A stretch of 64,000 nt of DNA from Clostridium sp. CM027 (GTDB lineage Bacteria; Bacillota; Clostridia; Clostridiales; Clostridiaceae): NCBI RefSeq assembly GCF_024730565.1, contig NZ_CP077725.1, positions 186,001-250,000 on the forward strand. Direction: 5' to 3'. A program made the translations under genes and the position numbers. The notes under the pieces were generated by a model. That model did not search any database, had not been told where the DNA came from, and saw only the letters and a program-made list of their open reading frames with translations. How positions within the stretch are numbered: the stretch's first letter is position 1; each line of letters opens with the position of its first letter. Positions 1 to 8,290 of the stretch are shown here, piece by piece.

Positions 1-441
1 GTAATAGAGAATTCAACAATTCAAGGGTATAATAATGGTGATAATGGTATTGGAAGGCTAGTGATTCTGGATACCCCAATTTTATTAATGCCCTTATGTG
101 AAAAGGTTAAAGAACTTTTAAATACTGAGTATATTAGGTATGCAGGCGACCATAATAAAGTAATAAAAACCATTGCGATTATAAATGGCAGTGGAGAAGA
201 CTTTTTTGAGGAGAGCATAAAATTGGGTGCAGATTGCATTATTACAGGAGATACTAAATACCATCATGTTAGTGATTTATTAGAAGAAAACATAGCGCTG
301 ATTGATGCTGGGCATTTTGCAACTGAGTGGACACCACTCATAATATTTGCAGAAAAGTTCAAAAAGCAACTGATAGAAAATGGATATGACAATGAGGTTA
401 TAATTTCTAAAAATACACATGATCCATATAAAGTTAAGTAA
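1..441 (+). CDS. yqfO: Nif3-like dinuclear metal-centre protein (YqfO/DUF34), C-terminal part
   Basis: The reading frame is open from base 1, so the gene starts upstream of the window and only the C-terminal 146 codons are present. The residues match the end of the Nif3/DUF34 family: GIGR near the window start, a GSG turn, GADCIITGD followed by KYHH, and DAGHFATEW. In this family the His, Asp and Glu residues of these motifs bind two metal ions. The protein is conserved but its biochemical role is still unsettled. In clostridia and bacilli it commonly sits near sigA and trmK, which would lie to the left of this window (inference). The stop is followed closely by the promoter of the RNase P RNA gene. 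An internal ATG at 61 is not the start, because the family sequence continues upstream of it. Confidence 0.9.
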   Translation, partial: VIENSTIQGYNNGDNGIGRLVILDTPILLMPLCEKVKELLNTEYIRYAGDHNKVIKTIAIINGSGEDFFEESIKLGADCIITGDTKYHHVSDLLEENIALIDAGHFATEWTPLIIFAEKFKKQLIENGYDNEVIISKNTHDPYKVK

Positions 442-455
442 TAATAAAATACTAT

Positions 456-484
456 TTGCTTTTATTTTAATAGTATGATATCAT
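456..484 (+). promoter_or_regulatory. Promoter of rnpB
   Basis: TTGCTT at 456-461, a 17-base spacer and TATCAT at 479-484 form a housekeeping-type promoter. It ends about 7 bases before the predicted 5' end of RNase P RNA at 491, which fits a start point there. Confidence 0.6.
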
Positions 485-490
485 TGGTTT

Positions 491-876
491 TACGAGTAAG
501 CCAGACAATCGCTGCTAATTATTGCGTGCGATAATTAGGAGAGGAAAGTCCGAGCTCCATAGGGCAGGGTGCTGGATAACACCCAGTGAAGGTGACTTTA
601 AGGAAAGTGCAACAGAGATATACCGCTAAAGGCATTCAAAAGTTTAGTTTTTCTAAATTTTTGAATGTACTAGCAAGGATGGAAAGGCGAGGTAAGAGCT
701 CACCAGCGCAATGGCGACTTTGCGGCTATGTAAACCCCACCTGGAGCAAGATCGAATAGGAGAACATTATGAGGCTGCCCGTCTCGTTCTCGGGTGTATC
801 GCTTGAGCCTATTGGTAACAATGGGCCTAGATAGATGATTGTCTAATACAGGACTCGGCTTATAGGCTTAGTCGTA
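491..876 (+). ncRNA. rnpB: RNase P RNA, bacterial type A-like
   Basis: This is the catalytic RNA of RNase P, which removes 5' leaders from tRNA precursors. The conserved core elements can be read directly: GAGGAAAGTCCGAGCTCC after the P3 hairpin, AGGGCAGGGTGCTGG, ACAGAGATATACCGC, GTAAACCCCACC with GAGCAAG, TGCCCGTC, and GATAGATGATTG near the 3' end. The ends were set by pairing of the first bases (TACGAGTAAGCC) with the last (GGCTTAGTCGTA), which forms helix P1. An AT-rich hairpin at about 637-672 lies at the P12 position. It has its own promoter upstream and an intrinsic terminator just downstream. Boundaries may be off by a few bases. Confidence 0.96.
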
Positions 877-882
877 CCAAAA

Positions 883-912
883 AACACTCACTTTACAGTG
901 AGTGTTTTTTTT
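883..912 (+). terminator. Intrinsic terminator of rnpB
   Basis: A 9-bp perfect stem (AACACTCAC / GTGAGTGTT) with a 6-base loop is followed by a run of eight T. It lies 7 bases after the predicted end of the RNase P RNA. Confidence 0.9.
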
Positions 913-913
913 A

Positions 914-942
914 TTGACTAAAAATTCAAAATATGTTATAGT
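914..942 (+). promoter_or_regulatory. Promoter of the glycine riboswitch / symporter transcript
   Basis: TTGACT at 914-919, a 17-base spacer and TATAGT at 937-942 make a near-consensus housekeeping promoter. Transcription would begin near 949, about 20 bases ahead of the first glycine aptamer. Confidence 0.75.
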
Positions 943-970
943 CATGCGAAGTATTACAAATTAATAATTT

Positions 971-1181
971 CGGATGAAGATATTTGGAGAGAGATGTATA
1001 ACATCCACCGAAGAAGTTAAACTTTCAGGTATCCATTTTTGGAGAAGTACTGATATCGGACGAACCTCTGGAGAGACTTATATAAGCACCGAAGGAGAAA
1101 GCTAAACATTATTTAATTACATATTATTTGTATGAAATTTAATAGTGCATTAGTGAAACTCTCAGGTAAAAGGACAGGGTT
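971..1181 (+). promoter_or_regulatory. Tandem glycine riboswitch (two aptamers)
   Basis: Two copies of the glycine aptamer (gcvT motif) lie in a row. Copy 1, about 971-1060, has GGAGAGAG, ACCGAAGAAG and AAACTTTCAGGTA. Copy 2, about 1063-1181, has GGAGAGAC, CACCGAAGGAGAAA and AAACTCTCAGGTAAAAGGACAG. Family knowledge: tandem glycine aptamers control glycine catabolism or transport genes. Here the switch stands before an alanine/glycine symporter and an intrinsic terminator follows aptamer 2, so control is probably by transcription attenuation. P1 of aptamer 2 can form from AACC (1063-1066) and GGTT (1178-1181). The outer edges are approximate. Confidence 0.93.
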
Positions 1182-1188
1182 ATTTTCA

Positions 1189-1219
1189 AGAGGTCATTTT
1201 ATTTTGATCTCTATTTTTT
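1189..1219 (+). terminator. Riboswitch-controlled terminator (expression platform)
   Basis: AGAGGTCA (1189-1196) can pair with TGATCTCT (1205-1212), with one G-T pair, followed by A and six T. It sits 8 bases after the second glycine aptamer and 112 bases before the symporter start, as expected for an attenuator. Confidence 0.7.
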
Positions 1220-1331
1220 GTGTGCTTTAAAAAATAATGGTCTCACAGAGTATTAATTGGTATAAATATATTCTTTACACAAGAAATTTTTTATCTGAAA
1301 AAATTTTAATAACTAGAAGGAGCGTGTGTTT

Positions 1332-2675
1332 ATGGATTTTTTATCAATTATTAAAGGTATTAACGGTGTTTTGTGGGGGTATGTACTAATATTTTTGTTA
1401 TGTGGTACTGGAATTTACTTTACAATGACGTTAAAATTTGTTCAAGTAAGAAAATTTAAAGATGCATTTAAAAAGACTTTTGGAGGAGCTAAATTCGGCA
1501 ATAAAGCAGGAAAAGATGGAATGTCATCCTTTCAAGCCATGACAACTTCAATAGCGGCTCAAGTAGGAACAGGAAATTTAGCAGGAGCCGCAACTGCTAT
1601 AGCATCAGGAGGACCGGGTGCTATATTCTGGATGTGGCTAAGTGCTTTCTTTGGCATGGCAACTATTTTTGCGGAAGCAGTGCTTGGTCAAAAGTATAAA
1701 CAGACAGTTGACGGTGAGGTGACGGGAGGACCTGCTTACTATATTAGTAAAGGCCTTGGGAGTAAAAAGTTGGCAGCATTTTTCTCAGTAACTATAATAA
1801 TTGCATTAGGATTTATAGGGAATATGGTACAATCTAACTCAATAAGTGCAGCAATAAGCCCAAATACCAATATTCGTATAATCATTGGTGTGATAGTTGC
1901 AGCATTAGCGGGTATGATTTTTATTGGAGGAGTAGGCCGAATTGCAGCCTTTACTGAAAAAGTAGTTCCGTTTATGGCTATATTTTACATACTGGGTAGT
2001 TTAGGAATCATTATAGTGAATTTTGCTAATTTAGGACCAGCATTTAAAATGATATTTGTAGGAGCTTTTAACCCTAAAGCGGCTACTGGCGGTTTAATAG
2101 GAGTTGGCGTAAAAGAAGCTATGAGATACGGCATTGCAAGAGGTTTATTTTCTAATGAAGCTGGAATGGGGTCAACACCACATGCACACGCAGTTGCAAA
2201 AGTTAATCATCCAACTGAGCAGGGACTCGTTGCAATAGTATGTGTATTTATTGATACCTTTATAATTTTAACATTAACTGCACTTGTTATATTAACTACA
2301 GGAGCATTAGATGGAAAAACTACTGGTATAGCGTTAACTCAAAAAGCTTTTTCGAATGGTATGGGAAGTCTTGGAGGTCCATTTGTAGCTATAGCGTTAT
2401 TTTTCTTTGCTTTTTCTACCATAGTAGCTTGGTATTTTTTTGGAGAGGCAAATGTTAAATACTTATTTGGAAAAAAAGCGTTAACGACATATAGAGGATT
2501 GGTTCTTGTATTTATAGTATTAGGAGCAGCTCTAAAGGTTGATCTAGTTTGGGAACTCGCTGATACTTTTAATGGATTAATGGTTATACCGAATTTAATT
2601 GCATTATTAGGTCTTGGAGCTTTAGTTAAAAAGACTTTGAAAAATTACGAAAATGATTTTGAAAAGAAAAACTAA
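1332..2675 (+). CDS. Alanine/glycine:cation symporter (AGCS family)
   Basis: A 447-residue polytopic membrane protein that would import alanine or glycine with Na+ or H+. The AGCS signature GGPGAIFWMW and FGMATIFAEAVLGQKY lies around residues 94-123. Other family blocks are GGPAYYISKGLG, GIARGLFSNEAGMGSTPHA and the late FSTIVAWYFFGE. Length is normal for the family. I chose ATG 1332 rather than the in-frame GTG 1326, because AGAAGGAG at 1315-1322 is 9 bases from the ATG and only 3 from the GTG. The gene is a single transcription unit behind a tandem glycine riboswitch, which points to glycine as a physiological substrate or signal. A strong terminator follows. Confidence 0.93.
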   Translation: MDFLSIIKGINGVLWGYVLIFLLCGTGIYFTMTLKFVQVRKFKDAFKKTFGGAKFGNKAGKDGMSSFQAMTTSIAAQVGTGNLAGAATAIASGGPGAIFWMWLSAFFGMATIFAEAVLGQKYKQTVDGEVTGGPAYYISKGLGSKKLAAFFSVTIIIALGFIGNMVQSNSISAAISPNTNIRIIIGVIVAALAGMIFIGGVGRIAAFTEKVVPFMAIFYILGSLGIIIVNFANLGPAFKMIFVGAFNPKAATGGLIGVGVKEAMRYGIARGLFSNEAGMGSTPHAHAVAKVNHPTEQGLVAIVCVFIDTFIILTLTALVILTTGALDGKTTGIALTQKAFSNGMGSLGGPFVAIALFFFAFSTIVAWYFFGEANVKYLFGKKALTTYRGLVLVFIVLGAALKVDLVWELADTFNGLMVIPNLIALLGLGALVKKTLKNYENDFEKKN

Positions 2676-2694
2676 TTTTATAATTTTCTTTTTA

Positions 2695-2735
2695 GAAAAA
2701 AACAGGATGGCAGATTTATGCCATCCTGTTTTTTT
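2695..2735 (+). terminator. Intrinsic terminator after the symporter gene
   Basis: A 12-bp stem (AACAGGATGGCA / TGCCATCCTGTT) with a 6-base loop, flanked by an A run before and a T run after. The symmetry would let it work in both directions. Confidence 0.92.
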
Positions 2736-2792
2736 GTTAGTATTAAAACAATGAAGTATGGAACTACATTAAGATAAGAAATTTCATAATTA

Positions 2793-2832
2793 CTATAATA
2801 TTATTAAATTTCGTAATTTAATAATATTATAG
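2793..2832. repeat. Perfect AT-only inverted repeat ahead of purL
   Basis: Seventeen bases (2793-2809) are exactly complementary to 2816-2832, with a 6-base loop TTCGTA. No T run follows on the plus strand, so it does not look like a normal terminator. It lies between the symporter terminator and the purL control region; function unknown. Confidence 0.8.
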
Positions 2833-2888
2833 AAAAATTAAAAACCACTTTATTCTAAAATATGCTTTTATAATTAGATGAAGTATAT

Positions 2889-2943
2889 TATAATGTGATT
2901 ATAACGAATTATAAAAGAAAATCATTGTTTAATATTCGTATAA
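2889..2943 (+). promoter_or_regulatory. Putative purL promoter -10 and paired PurR-box-like motifs
   Basis: TATAAT at 2889-2894 may be a -10 element, with no convincing -35. Just downstream, CGAA (2905-2908) and inverted TTCG (2935-2938) are 26 bases apart. This matches the geometry of the inverted PurBox pair bound by Bacillus-type PurR (CGAA cores in two boxes separated by 16-17 bases). The flanks are AT-rich and do not match the consensus well, so this is a candidate only. Confidence 0.35.
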
Positions 2944-2967
2944 ATATAAATTTTGGAGGTATTAATC

Positions 2968-5900
2968 ATGAAAGATAAGATATATAGGTTATATGTAGAG
3001 AAAAAAGCGAACTATAATGTTGAAGGTGAAAAAAAACTAAGAGATATAAAAATAAATTTAGGTATATCGAACTTGGATGGGCTTAGACTAGTTAATAGAT
3101 ATGATGTTATGGGAATAACCAAGGAGCAGTACCTAATGTCAAGGAATACAATATTTTCAGAACCTACAGTAGATCAGGTTTATGATGAAGAGTTAGATAT
3201 TCAAAAGTACGATACTGTATTTGCTATTGAATTTTTGCCTGGACAATATGATCAGAGGGCAGATTCAGCTGCTCAATGTATACAAATTTTAACTCAAGAG
3301 GATAAACATATAGTTAAAAGTGCAAGAGTTATAGTGTTAAAGGGAAATATTACTAATGACGAACTAAATAAAATTAAAGAGTATTGCATAAATGCCGTAG
3401 ACTCTAGAGAAACAGGGTTTGATAAACAGAATGATTTACAGCAAAGGTTTAATGAGCCAGAACAAGTAAAAACAGTAGAATCTTTTATTGAGATGAATGA
3501 TACGGATTTAAAAGAGTTCTTAAAAAGTAATGGACTTGCTATGAGCTTTGAGGATTTGAGATATTGTAGAGATTATTTTAAAGAAACGGAAAAGAGAGAC
3601 CCATCTATAACGGAGATAAAAGTTATAGATACGTATTGGTCAGATCACTGTAGGCACACAACTTTTAATACTGTAATTGAGGATGTTTACATAGAAGATG
3701 GTAAATATTCTAAACCAATTAAGATGGCTTACGCGGAATATTTAAATACTAGAGAGTTTGTTTATGATAAATCAAATAGGGACGTAACACTTATGGATAT
3801 GGCTGTTATTTCCATGAAAGATTTAAGGAAACAAGGGAAATTAAAGGACCTTGATGTTTCAGACGAAATAAACGCCTGCAGTATAATTGTGAAAGCAGAC
3901 ATTGAAGGAGAGAAGGAAAAGTGGCTAGTAATGTTTAAAAATGAAACCCACAACCACCCTACTGAGATAGAACCTTTTGGTGGTGCAGCTACTTGTCTCG
4001 GTGGATCAATAAGAGACCCATTATCAGGTAGAAGCTATGTGTATCAGGCAATGCGTGTTACTGGCTGCGGTGATCCAAGGACGAAAATTTCAGATACAAT
4101 AAAAGGCAAACTTCCTCAAAGAAAAATAACCCTTGAAGCTGCTCATGGATTTAGTTCTTATGGAAATCAGATAGGACTTGCTACAGGACTCGTTTCTGAA
4201 GTTTATGATGAAGACTTTGTGGCTAAAAGAATGGAAGTAGGGGCAGTTATTGGAGCTGCACCTTATAAGAACGTAGTCCGTGAAAAACCAATGGCATCTG
4301 ATGTTGTTATACTTCTTGGTGGCAAAACAGGACGTGATGGATGCGGAGGAGCTACGGGTTCATCTAAGCAGCATAGCGAGAGCTCAATACTAACTTCAGG
4401 ATCAGAAGTTCAAAAGGGTAATGCGCCTACAGAAAGAAAGATTCAAAGATTATTTAGAAATCCAAAGGTTACGACGCTTATAAAAAGATGTAATGATTTT
4501 GGTGCAGGCGGAGTATCCGTAGCTATAGGGGAACTCGCAGATTCACTTATAATAAATTTAGACAAAGTCACTAAAAAATACGAGGGCTTAGATGGTACGG
4601 AGCTTGCTATATCAGAATCCCAAGAACGTATGGCTGTTGTTGTTAGGCGCGAAGATGCTGTCGTATTTATAAAGCTAGCAGAAGAAGAAAATTTAGAGGC
4701 TGTAGTGGTGGCGAAAATAACTGATGATAATAGGCTTAAAATGGTATGGAAGGGAAAAACTATTGTTGATGTGAGTAGAAGTTTCTTAGACACAAATGGA
4801 GTTAATCAGCGTATTAATGTAAAAGTAGCAGCACCTAAAGAGAATGAATACTACTTTTCAAAAGATTTAAAATGGAGCGAAGGTAATTTAAAATCAATAA
4901 AAGATTTATGGAATTCTAATCTATCAGACTTAAATGTTTGTAGTCAAAAAGGATTAGCTGGGAGGTTTGATAGCACAATAGGAGCAGGAACGGTGTTAAT
5001 GCCTTTTGGTGGAAAATTTCAGAAAACACCAATTCAGTCCATGGTAGCAAAATTACCTGTACTTCGCGGAGATACAACCACTGGTACAATAATGTCCTAT
5101 GGGTACAATCCTAAATTATCAAAATGGAGTCCATTCCATGGAGCTGCTTATGCAGTAATAGATTCTGTAACAAAGGTAGTGGCTAGTGGGGCTAATTATG
5201 AAAATATTAAACTAACATTTCAAGAGTATTTTGAAAAATTGTCAAAAGAACCGTATAAGTGGGGTAAACCATTTTCATCACTTTTAGGGGCATTACATGT
5301 ACAAAAACAATTCAGCATAGCGGCTATTGGTGGAAAAGATAGTATGTCAGGTACCTTTAATGATATGAATGTACCGCCAACGCTTATATCCTTTGCTGTC
5401 GATGTTATAAATACAGATAAGGTTATATCTCCAGAGTTTAAAAATGGAGATAGTCAGGTTGTTTTAGTTTATGCAAATACTTGTGAAGATGGATTACCTG
5501 ATTTTGGCGAGCTTCGTCAAAACTATAAATTGGTAAAGAAGTTAATAGATAGTGGCAAGGTGTTATCAACCTATGCAGTAGGGATGGGAGGTCTGTCAGA
5601 AGCTATATCAAAAATGTGCTTTGGTAATAAAATAGGATTTGAATTTAAAGAAGATATTCAGGTGGAAAGCATATTTAAAGAGGATTATGGCAGCATTGTA
5701 ATGGAAATAGATAAATGCACGCTTTCAGAGTTAATTAAAGAGAATTTAAATATTAAGATACTTGGGCATACTCAGGTAGAACCATTTATCAAAGTCTTAG
5801 GGGAAACTATTAGTCTAGAAGAAGCGTTAAGTAATTGGGAAGGACCTTTAGAAAGTGTATTTAGCACGAAAGTAAATACTAGTAAATTAAATATCAGAAA

Positions 5901-6762
5901 TGATAAAATTTATGCAAGTGTTGAAAATCCAAAATTTAAATCGGCTCCTGCAATTAAAATAGCAAAGCCTAGAGTTATAATTCCTGTGTTTCCGGGTACT
6001 AATTGTGAATATGATTCTATGAGAGCCTTTGAAAGGGCTGGAGCTGAAGTGGAAATTATGGTAATAAAGAATCTATCATCAAGGCATATTGAAGAATCTA
6101 TAAAAGCTATAGCAGAAAAAATAAAAAGCTCTCAAATTGTTATGCTTCCAGGTGGATTCAGTGCTGGTGATGAGCCAGATGGGTCTGGTAAATTTATTGC
6201 TACATTCTTTAGAAATCCTATAATACGCGAAAGCATACATCAGTTATTAAAAAATAGAGATGGGTTAATGCTCGGAATATGCAATGGCTTTCAAGCCTTA
6301 ATAAAACTTGGGTTACTGCCCTTTGGTGAAATAACGGATATAACACAAAACAGCCCAACCTTAACGTATAATGAAATTGGTAGACATGTATCTTGCACAG
6401 TGCAAACTAAAGTGGTTTCAACCCTGTCTCCTTGGCTTAGTAATTTAAAAGTTGGAGATGTGCATTCAATTCCAGTATCACATGGAGAAGGTAGGTTTGT
6501 AGCAAATGAAGAAGTAATTAAAAAATTATTCGCAAGTGGTCAAGTAGCCACTCAATATGTAGACTTCGACGGAATGCCAAGTTATGATATAAACTTTAAT
6601 CCTAATGGTTCAATGCATGCTATTGAAGGAATCACTAGTTTGGATGGAAGGGTTTTCGGTAAAATGGGTCACTCTGAAAGAGTAGGCGTTAACACTTTAA
6701 AAAATATTATTGGTGAGAAGGATCAAAAGATATTTGAGGCAGGAGTAAATTATTTTAAATAA
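2968..6762 (+). CDS. purL: Phosphoribosylformylglycinamidine synthase, single-chain PurL with glutaminase domain
   Basis: Converts FGAR, glutamine and ATP to FGAM, the fourth step of purine synthesis. It is a 1264-residue single chain, so PurS and PurQ are not needed as separate proteins. SDHCRHTTF starts near residue 225 and NETHNHPTEIEPFGG near 325, both in the first AIR-synthase-like half. The second half holds GGKDSMSGTF. A class I glutamine amidotransferase domain occupies about residues 990-1264, with PGTNCEYD, the nucleophile Cys1105 in GICNGFQAL, His1172 in HGEGRF, and GKMGHSER. The chosen ATG 2968 follows TGGAGGT at a good distance; an in-frame TTG at 2953 overlaps that site and is unlikely. 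The gene has its own terminator, so it is a unit apart from the purE operon downstream. Confidence 0.96.
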   Translation: MKDKIYRLYVEKKANYNVEGEKKLRDIKINLGISNLDGLRLVNRYDVMGITKEQYLMSRNTIFSEPTVDQVYDEELDIQKYDTVFAIEFLPGQYDQRADSAAQCIQILTQEDKHIVKSARVIVLKGNITNDELNKIKEYCINAVDSRETGFDKQNDLQQRFNEPEQVKTVESFIEMNDTDLKEFLKSNGLAMSFEDLRYCRDYFKETEKRDPSITEIKVIDTYWSDHCRHTTFNTVIEDVYIEDGKYSKPIKMAYAEYLNTREFVYDKSNRDVTLMDMAVISMKDLRKQGKLKDLDVSDEINACSIIVKADIEGEKEKWLVMFKNETHNHPTEIEPFGGAATCLGGSIRDPLSGRSYVYQAMRVTGCGDPRTKISDTIKGKLPQRKITLEAAHGFSSYGNQIGLATGLVSEVYDEDFVAKRMEVGAVIGAAPYKNVVREKPMASDVVILLGGKTGRDGCGGATGSSKQHSESSILTSGSEVQKGNAPTERKIQRLFRNPKVTTLIKRCNDFGAGGVSVAIGELADSLIINLDKVTKKYEGLDGTELAISESQERMAVVVRREDAVVFIKLAEEENLEAVVVAKITDDNRLKMVWKGKTIVDVSRSFLDTNGVNQRINVKVAAPKENEYYFSKDLKWSEGNLKSIKDLWNSNLSDLNVCSQKGLAGRFDSTIGAGTVLMPFGGKFQKTPIQSMVAKLPVLRGDTTTGTIMSYGYNPKLSKWSPFHGAAYAVIDSVTKVVASGANYENIKLTFQEYFEKLSKEPYKWGKPFSSLLGALHVQKQFSIAAIGGKDSMSGTFNDMNVPPTLISFAVDVINTDKVISPEFKNGDSQVVLVYANTCEDGLPDFGELRQNYKLVKKLIDSGKVLSTYAVGMGGLSEAISKMCFGNKIGFEFKEDIQVESIFKEDYGSIVMEIDKCTLSELIKENLNIKILGHTQVEPFIKVLGETISLEEALSNWEGPLESVFSTKVNTSKLNIRNDKIYASVENPKFKSAPAIKIAKPRVIIPVFPGTNCEYDSMRAFERAGAEVEIMVIKNLSSRHIEESIKAIAEKIKSSQIVMLPGGFSAGDEPDGSGKFIATFFRNPIIRESIHQLLKNRDGLMLGICNGFQALIKLGLLPFGEITDITQNSPTLTYNEIGRHVSCTVQTKVVSTLSPWLSNLKVGDVHSIPVSHGEGRFVANEEVIKKLFASGQVATQYVDFDGMPSYDINFNPNGSMHAIEGITSLDGRVFGKMGHSERVGVNTLKNIIGEKDQKIFEAGVNYFK

Positions 6763-6767
6763 AAGAT

Positions 6768-6815
6768 AAGAAGCAGTAAGGGTACAAATTGTGCCCTTGC
6801 TGCTTCTTTTTTATT
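6768..6815 (+). terminator. Intrinsic terminator of purL
   Basis: An 18-bp stem with two G-T pairs (AAGAAGCAGTAAGGGTAC at 6768-6785 with 6791-6808), loop AAATT, followed by a long T-rich run. Confidence 0.92.
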
Positions 6816-6854
6816 TTTTTGGAATTCGGATATAAAAAACTAGTTTAACTTAAA

Positions 6855-6971
6855 AATGCGAACAATTTATTAATGATAGTAATTAAACGTACATATATGT
6901 AGAAGAAACACGAACGATAATAATAAAAATAGCATTAATGCATTGACTTAACGAAAAAAAACTGTTAAGAT
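6855..6971 (+). promoter_or_regulatory. purE operon promoter with upstream PurBox-like sites
   Basis: TTGACT at 6943-6948, a 17-base spacer and TAAGAT at 6966-6971 form a good housekeeping promoter, 46 bases before purE. Upstream lie two forward PurBox-like cores, GCGAACAAT (6858-6866) and CACGAACGAT (6910-6919), resembling the CCGAACAWT core of Bacillus-type PurR sites. No clear inverted partner box sits at the expected spacing, so the promoter call is firm and the operator call is tentative. No guanine riboswitch was seen here. Confidence 0.6.
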
Positions 6972-7016
6972 GAAATTATAAAAGTTGTTATTTAATTACA
7001 TTGGGGAGGTAATAAA

Positions 7017-7496
7017 ATGAAGGTAGGAGTTATTTTTGGAAGTAAATCAGATAAGGATATAATGAAAAATGCAGCGATAGCACTTAAGGAATTTGATGTA
7101 GATTATGAAGTACATATTCTCTCAGCTCACAGAGTACCAGAAAAATTAAAGGAAGTAATAAATGAAATGGAATATAATGGGGTAGAATGTATCATAGCAG
7201 GGGCAGGACTTGCAGCGCATCTTCCAGGTGTAATTGCATCACATACAGTAATGCCGGTGATTGGAGTGCCCATTAAAGCGGCTCTTGGTGGTATAGACTC
7301 ACTACTTTCAATTGTTCAAATGCCAAAAGCAATTCCGGTTGCTACTGTGGGCATCAATAACAGCTATAATGCTGGAATGCTTGCAGTTCAAATTTTATCC
7401 CTTAAGTATATTGAACTTAAAAATAAATTAATTAAATATAGAGAAGAAATGAAAGAAAAATTTATAGCAGAGAATGAAGAAGATATAGAATTTTAA
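7017..7496 (+). CDS. purE: N5-carboxyaminoimidazole ribonucleotide mutase / AIR carboxylase PurE
   Basis: A 159-residue PurE that forms CAIR for the sixth step of purine synthesis. The fold signatures are present: GSKSDKDIMKNA at residues 8-19, LSAHRVPEK around 39-47, AGAGLAAHLPGV, then MPVIGVPI and DSLLSIVQMP. The ATG at 7017 follows GGGGAGGT. It is the first gene of a tight seven-gene purine operon. No purK, the ATP-dependent partner of class I PurE, is found in this window. PurE may therefore work directly on CO2 as class II enzymes do, or purK may be elsewhere; the sequence alone does not settle this. The motif reads GAGLAAHLPG where class I enzymes usually have GAGGAAHLPG. Confidence 0.95.
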   Translation: MKVGVIFGSKSDKDIMKNAAIALKEFDVDYEVHILSAHRVPEKLKEVINEMEYNGVECIIAGAGLAAHLPGVIASHTVMPVIGVPIKAALGGIDSLLSIVQMPKAIPVATVGINNSYNAGMLAVQILSLKYIELKNKLIKYREEMKEKFIAENEEDIEF

Positions 7497-7549
7497 AATG
7501 AAAGTTAAGGAATGCGGTTTATAAATTAAAATTTGAGGAGTGATTGTTA

Positions 7550-8257
7550 GTGGAAAATTCAGTATTGTTATATGAAGGAAAAGCAAAAAAAATGTTTAGC
7601 ACAGATAATAAGGATGAGGTCAGAGTATATTATAAAGATGATGCAACAGCATTTAATGGAATTAAAAAAGCTCAAATTGAGAAAAAGGGAATTTTAAATA
7701 ATAGCATAACTACTATGTTATTTGAGTTATTAGAGAAAAAAGGTATAAAAACTCACCTTATTAAAAAAATAAGCGATAGAGAACAACTTTGTAAAAAGGT
7801 TGAAATAGTGCCTCTAGAAGTAATCGTAAGAAATGTTGCCGCTGGTAGCATGGCAAAACGATATGGAATAGAGGAAGGAACTAAGCTAAAAACAACAGTC
7901 CTCGAGTTAAGTTATAAAAATGATGAATTAGGTGATCCACTTATAAACGATTATCATGCAGTAGCAATGGGCCTTTCGACTTTTGACGAATTATTAGAAA
8001 TATATAAAATGGCTTCAAAAATAAATGATATTCTAAAGGAAATTTTCTTTGAAAAAGATATTAATTTAATAGATTTCAAATTAGAGTTTGGGAGATTTAA
8101 TGGAGAAATAATTTTGGCAGATGAGATATCACCAGATACTTGTAGATTTTGGGATGTTAAAACTGGAGAAAAATTGGATAAAGATAGATTTAGAAGAGAT
8201 TTGGGTAATGTTACAGAAGCTTACGAGGAAATATTAAGTAGAATAAATAATAAATAA
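7550..8257 (+). CDS. purC: SAICAR synthase PurC
   Basis: Joins aspartate to CAIR using ATP to give SAICAR. The 235-residue product matches the usual PurC length. It shows the N-terminal [27 protein letters not shown], the FKLEFGRF block and [13 protein letters not shown] chose GTG 7550 as start: GAGGAG at 7535-7540 is 9 bases away, while the in-frame TTG at 7544 is only 3 bases from it. It lies 53 bases after purE and 33 before purF, in the same operon. Confidence 0.95.
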   Translation: MENSVLLYEGKAKKMFSTDNKDEVRVYYKDDATAFNGIKKAQIEKKGILNNSITTMLFELLEKKGIKTHLIKKISDREQLCKKVEIVPLEVIVRNVAAGSMAKRYGIEEGTKLKTTVLELSYKNDELGDPLINDYHAVAMGLSTFDELLEIYKMASKINDILKEIFFEKDINLIDFKLEFGRFNGEIILADEISPDTCRFWDVKTGEKLDKDRFRRDLGNVTEAYEEILSRINNK

Positions 8258-8290
8258 GATATATACAAGAAATAGTGGGGAGGGATTTCT

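Noticed and set aside
4443-4793. 116-codon open frame on the minus strand inside purL
   Set aside because: It is antisense to a strongly conserved part of PurL, with no ribosome site. Similar antisense frames opposite purH, parC, murE and others are also shadows.
6816-7016. Guanine/purine riboswitch ahead of purE or purL
   Set aside because: The conserved purine aptamer pattern (TATA...CCTAAT-type loops) was not found in either leader. A normal promoter fits better.
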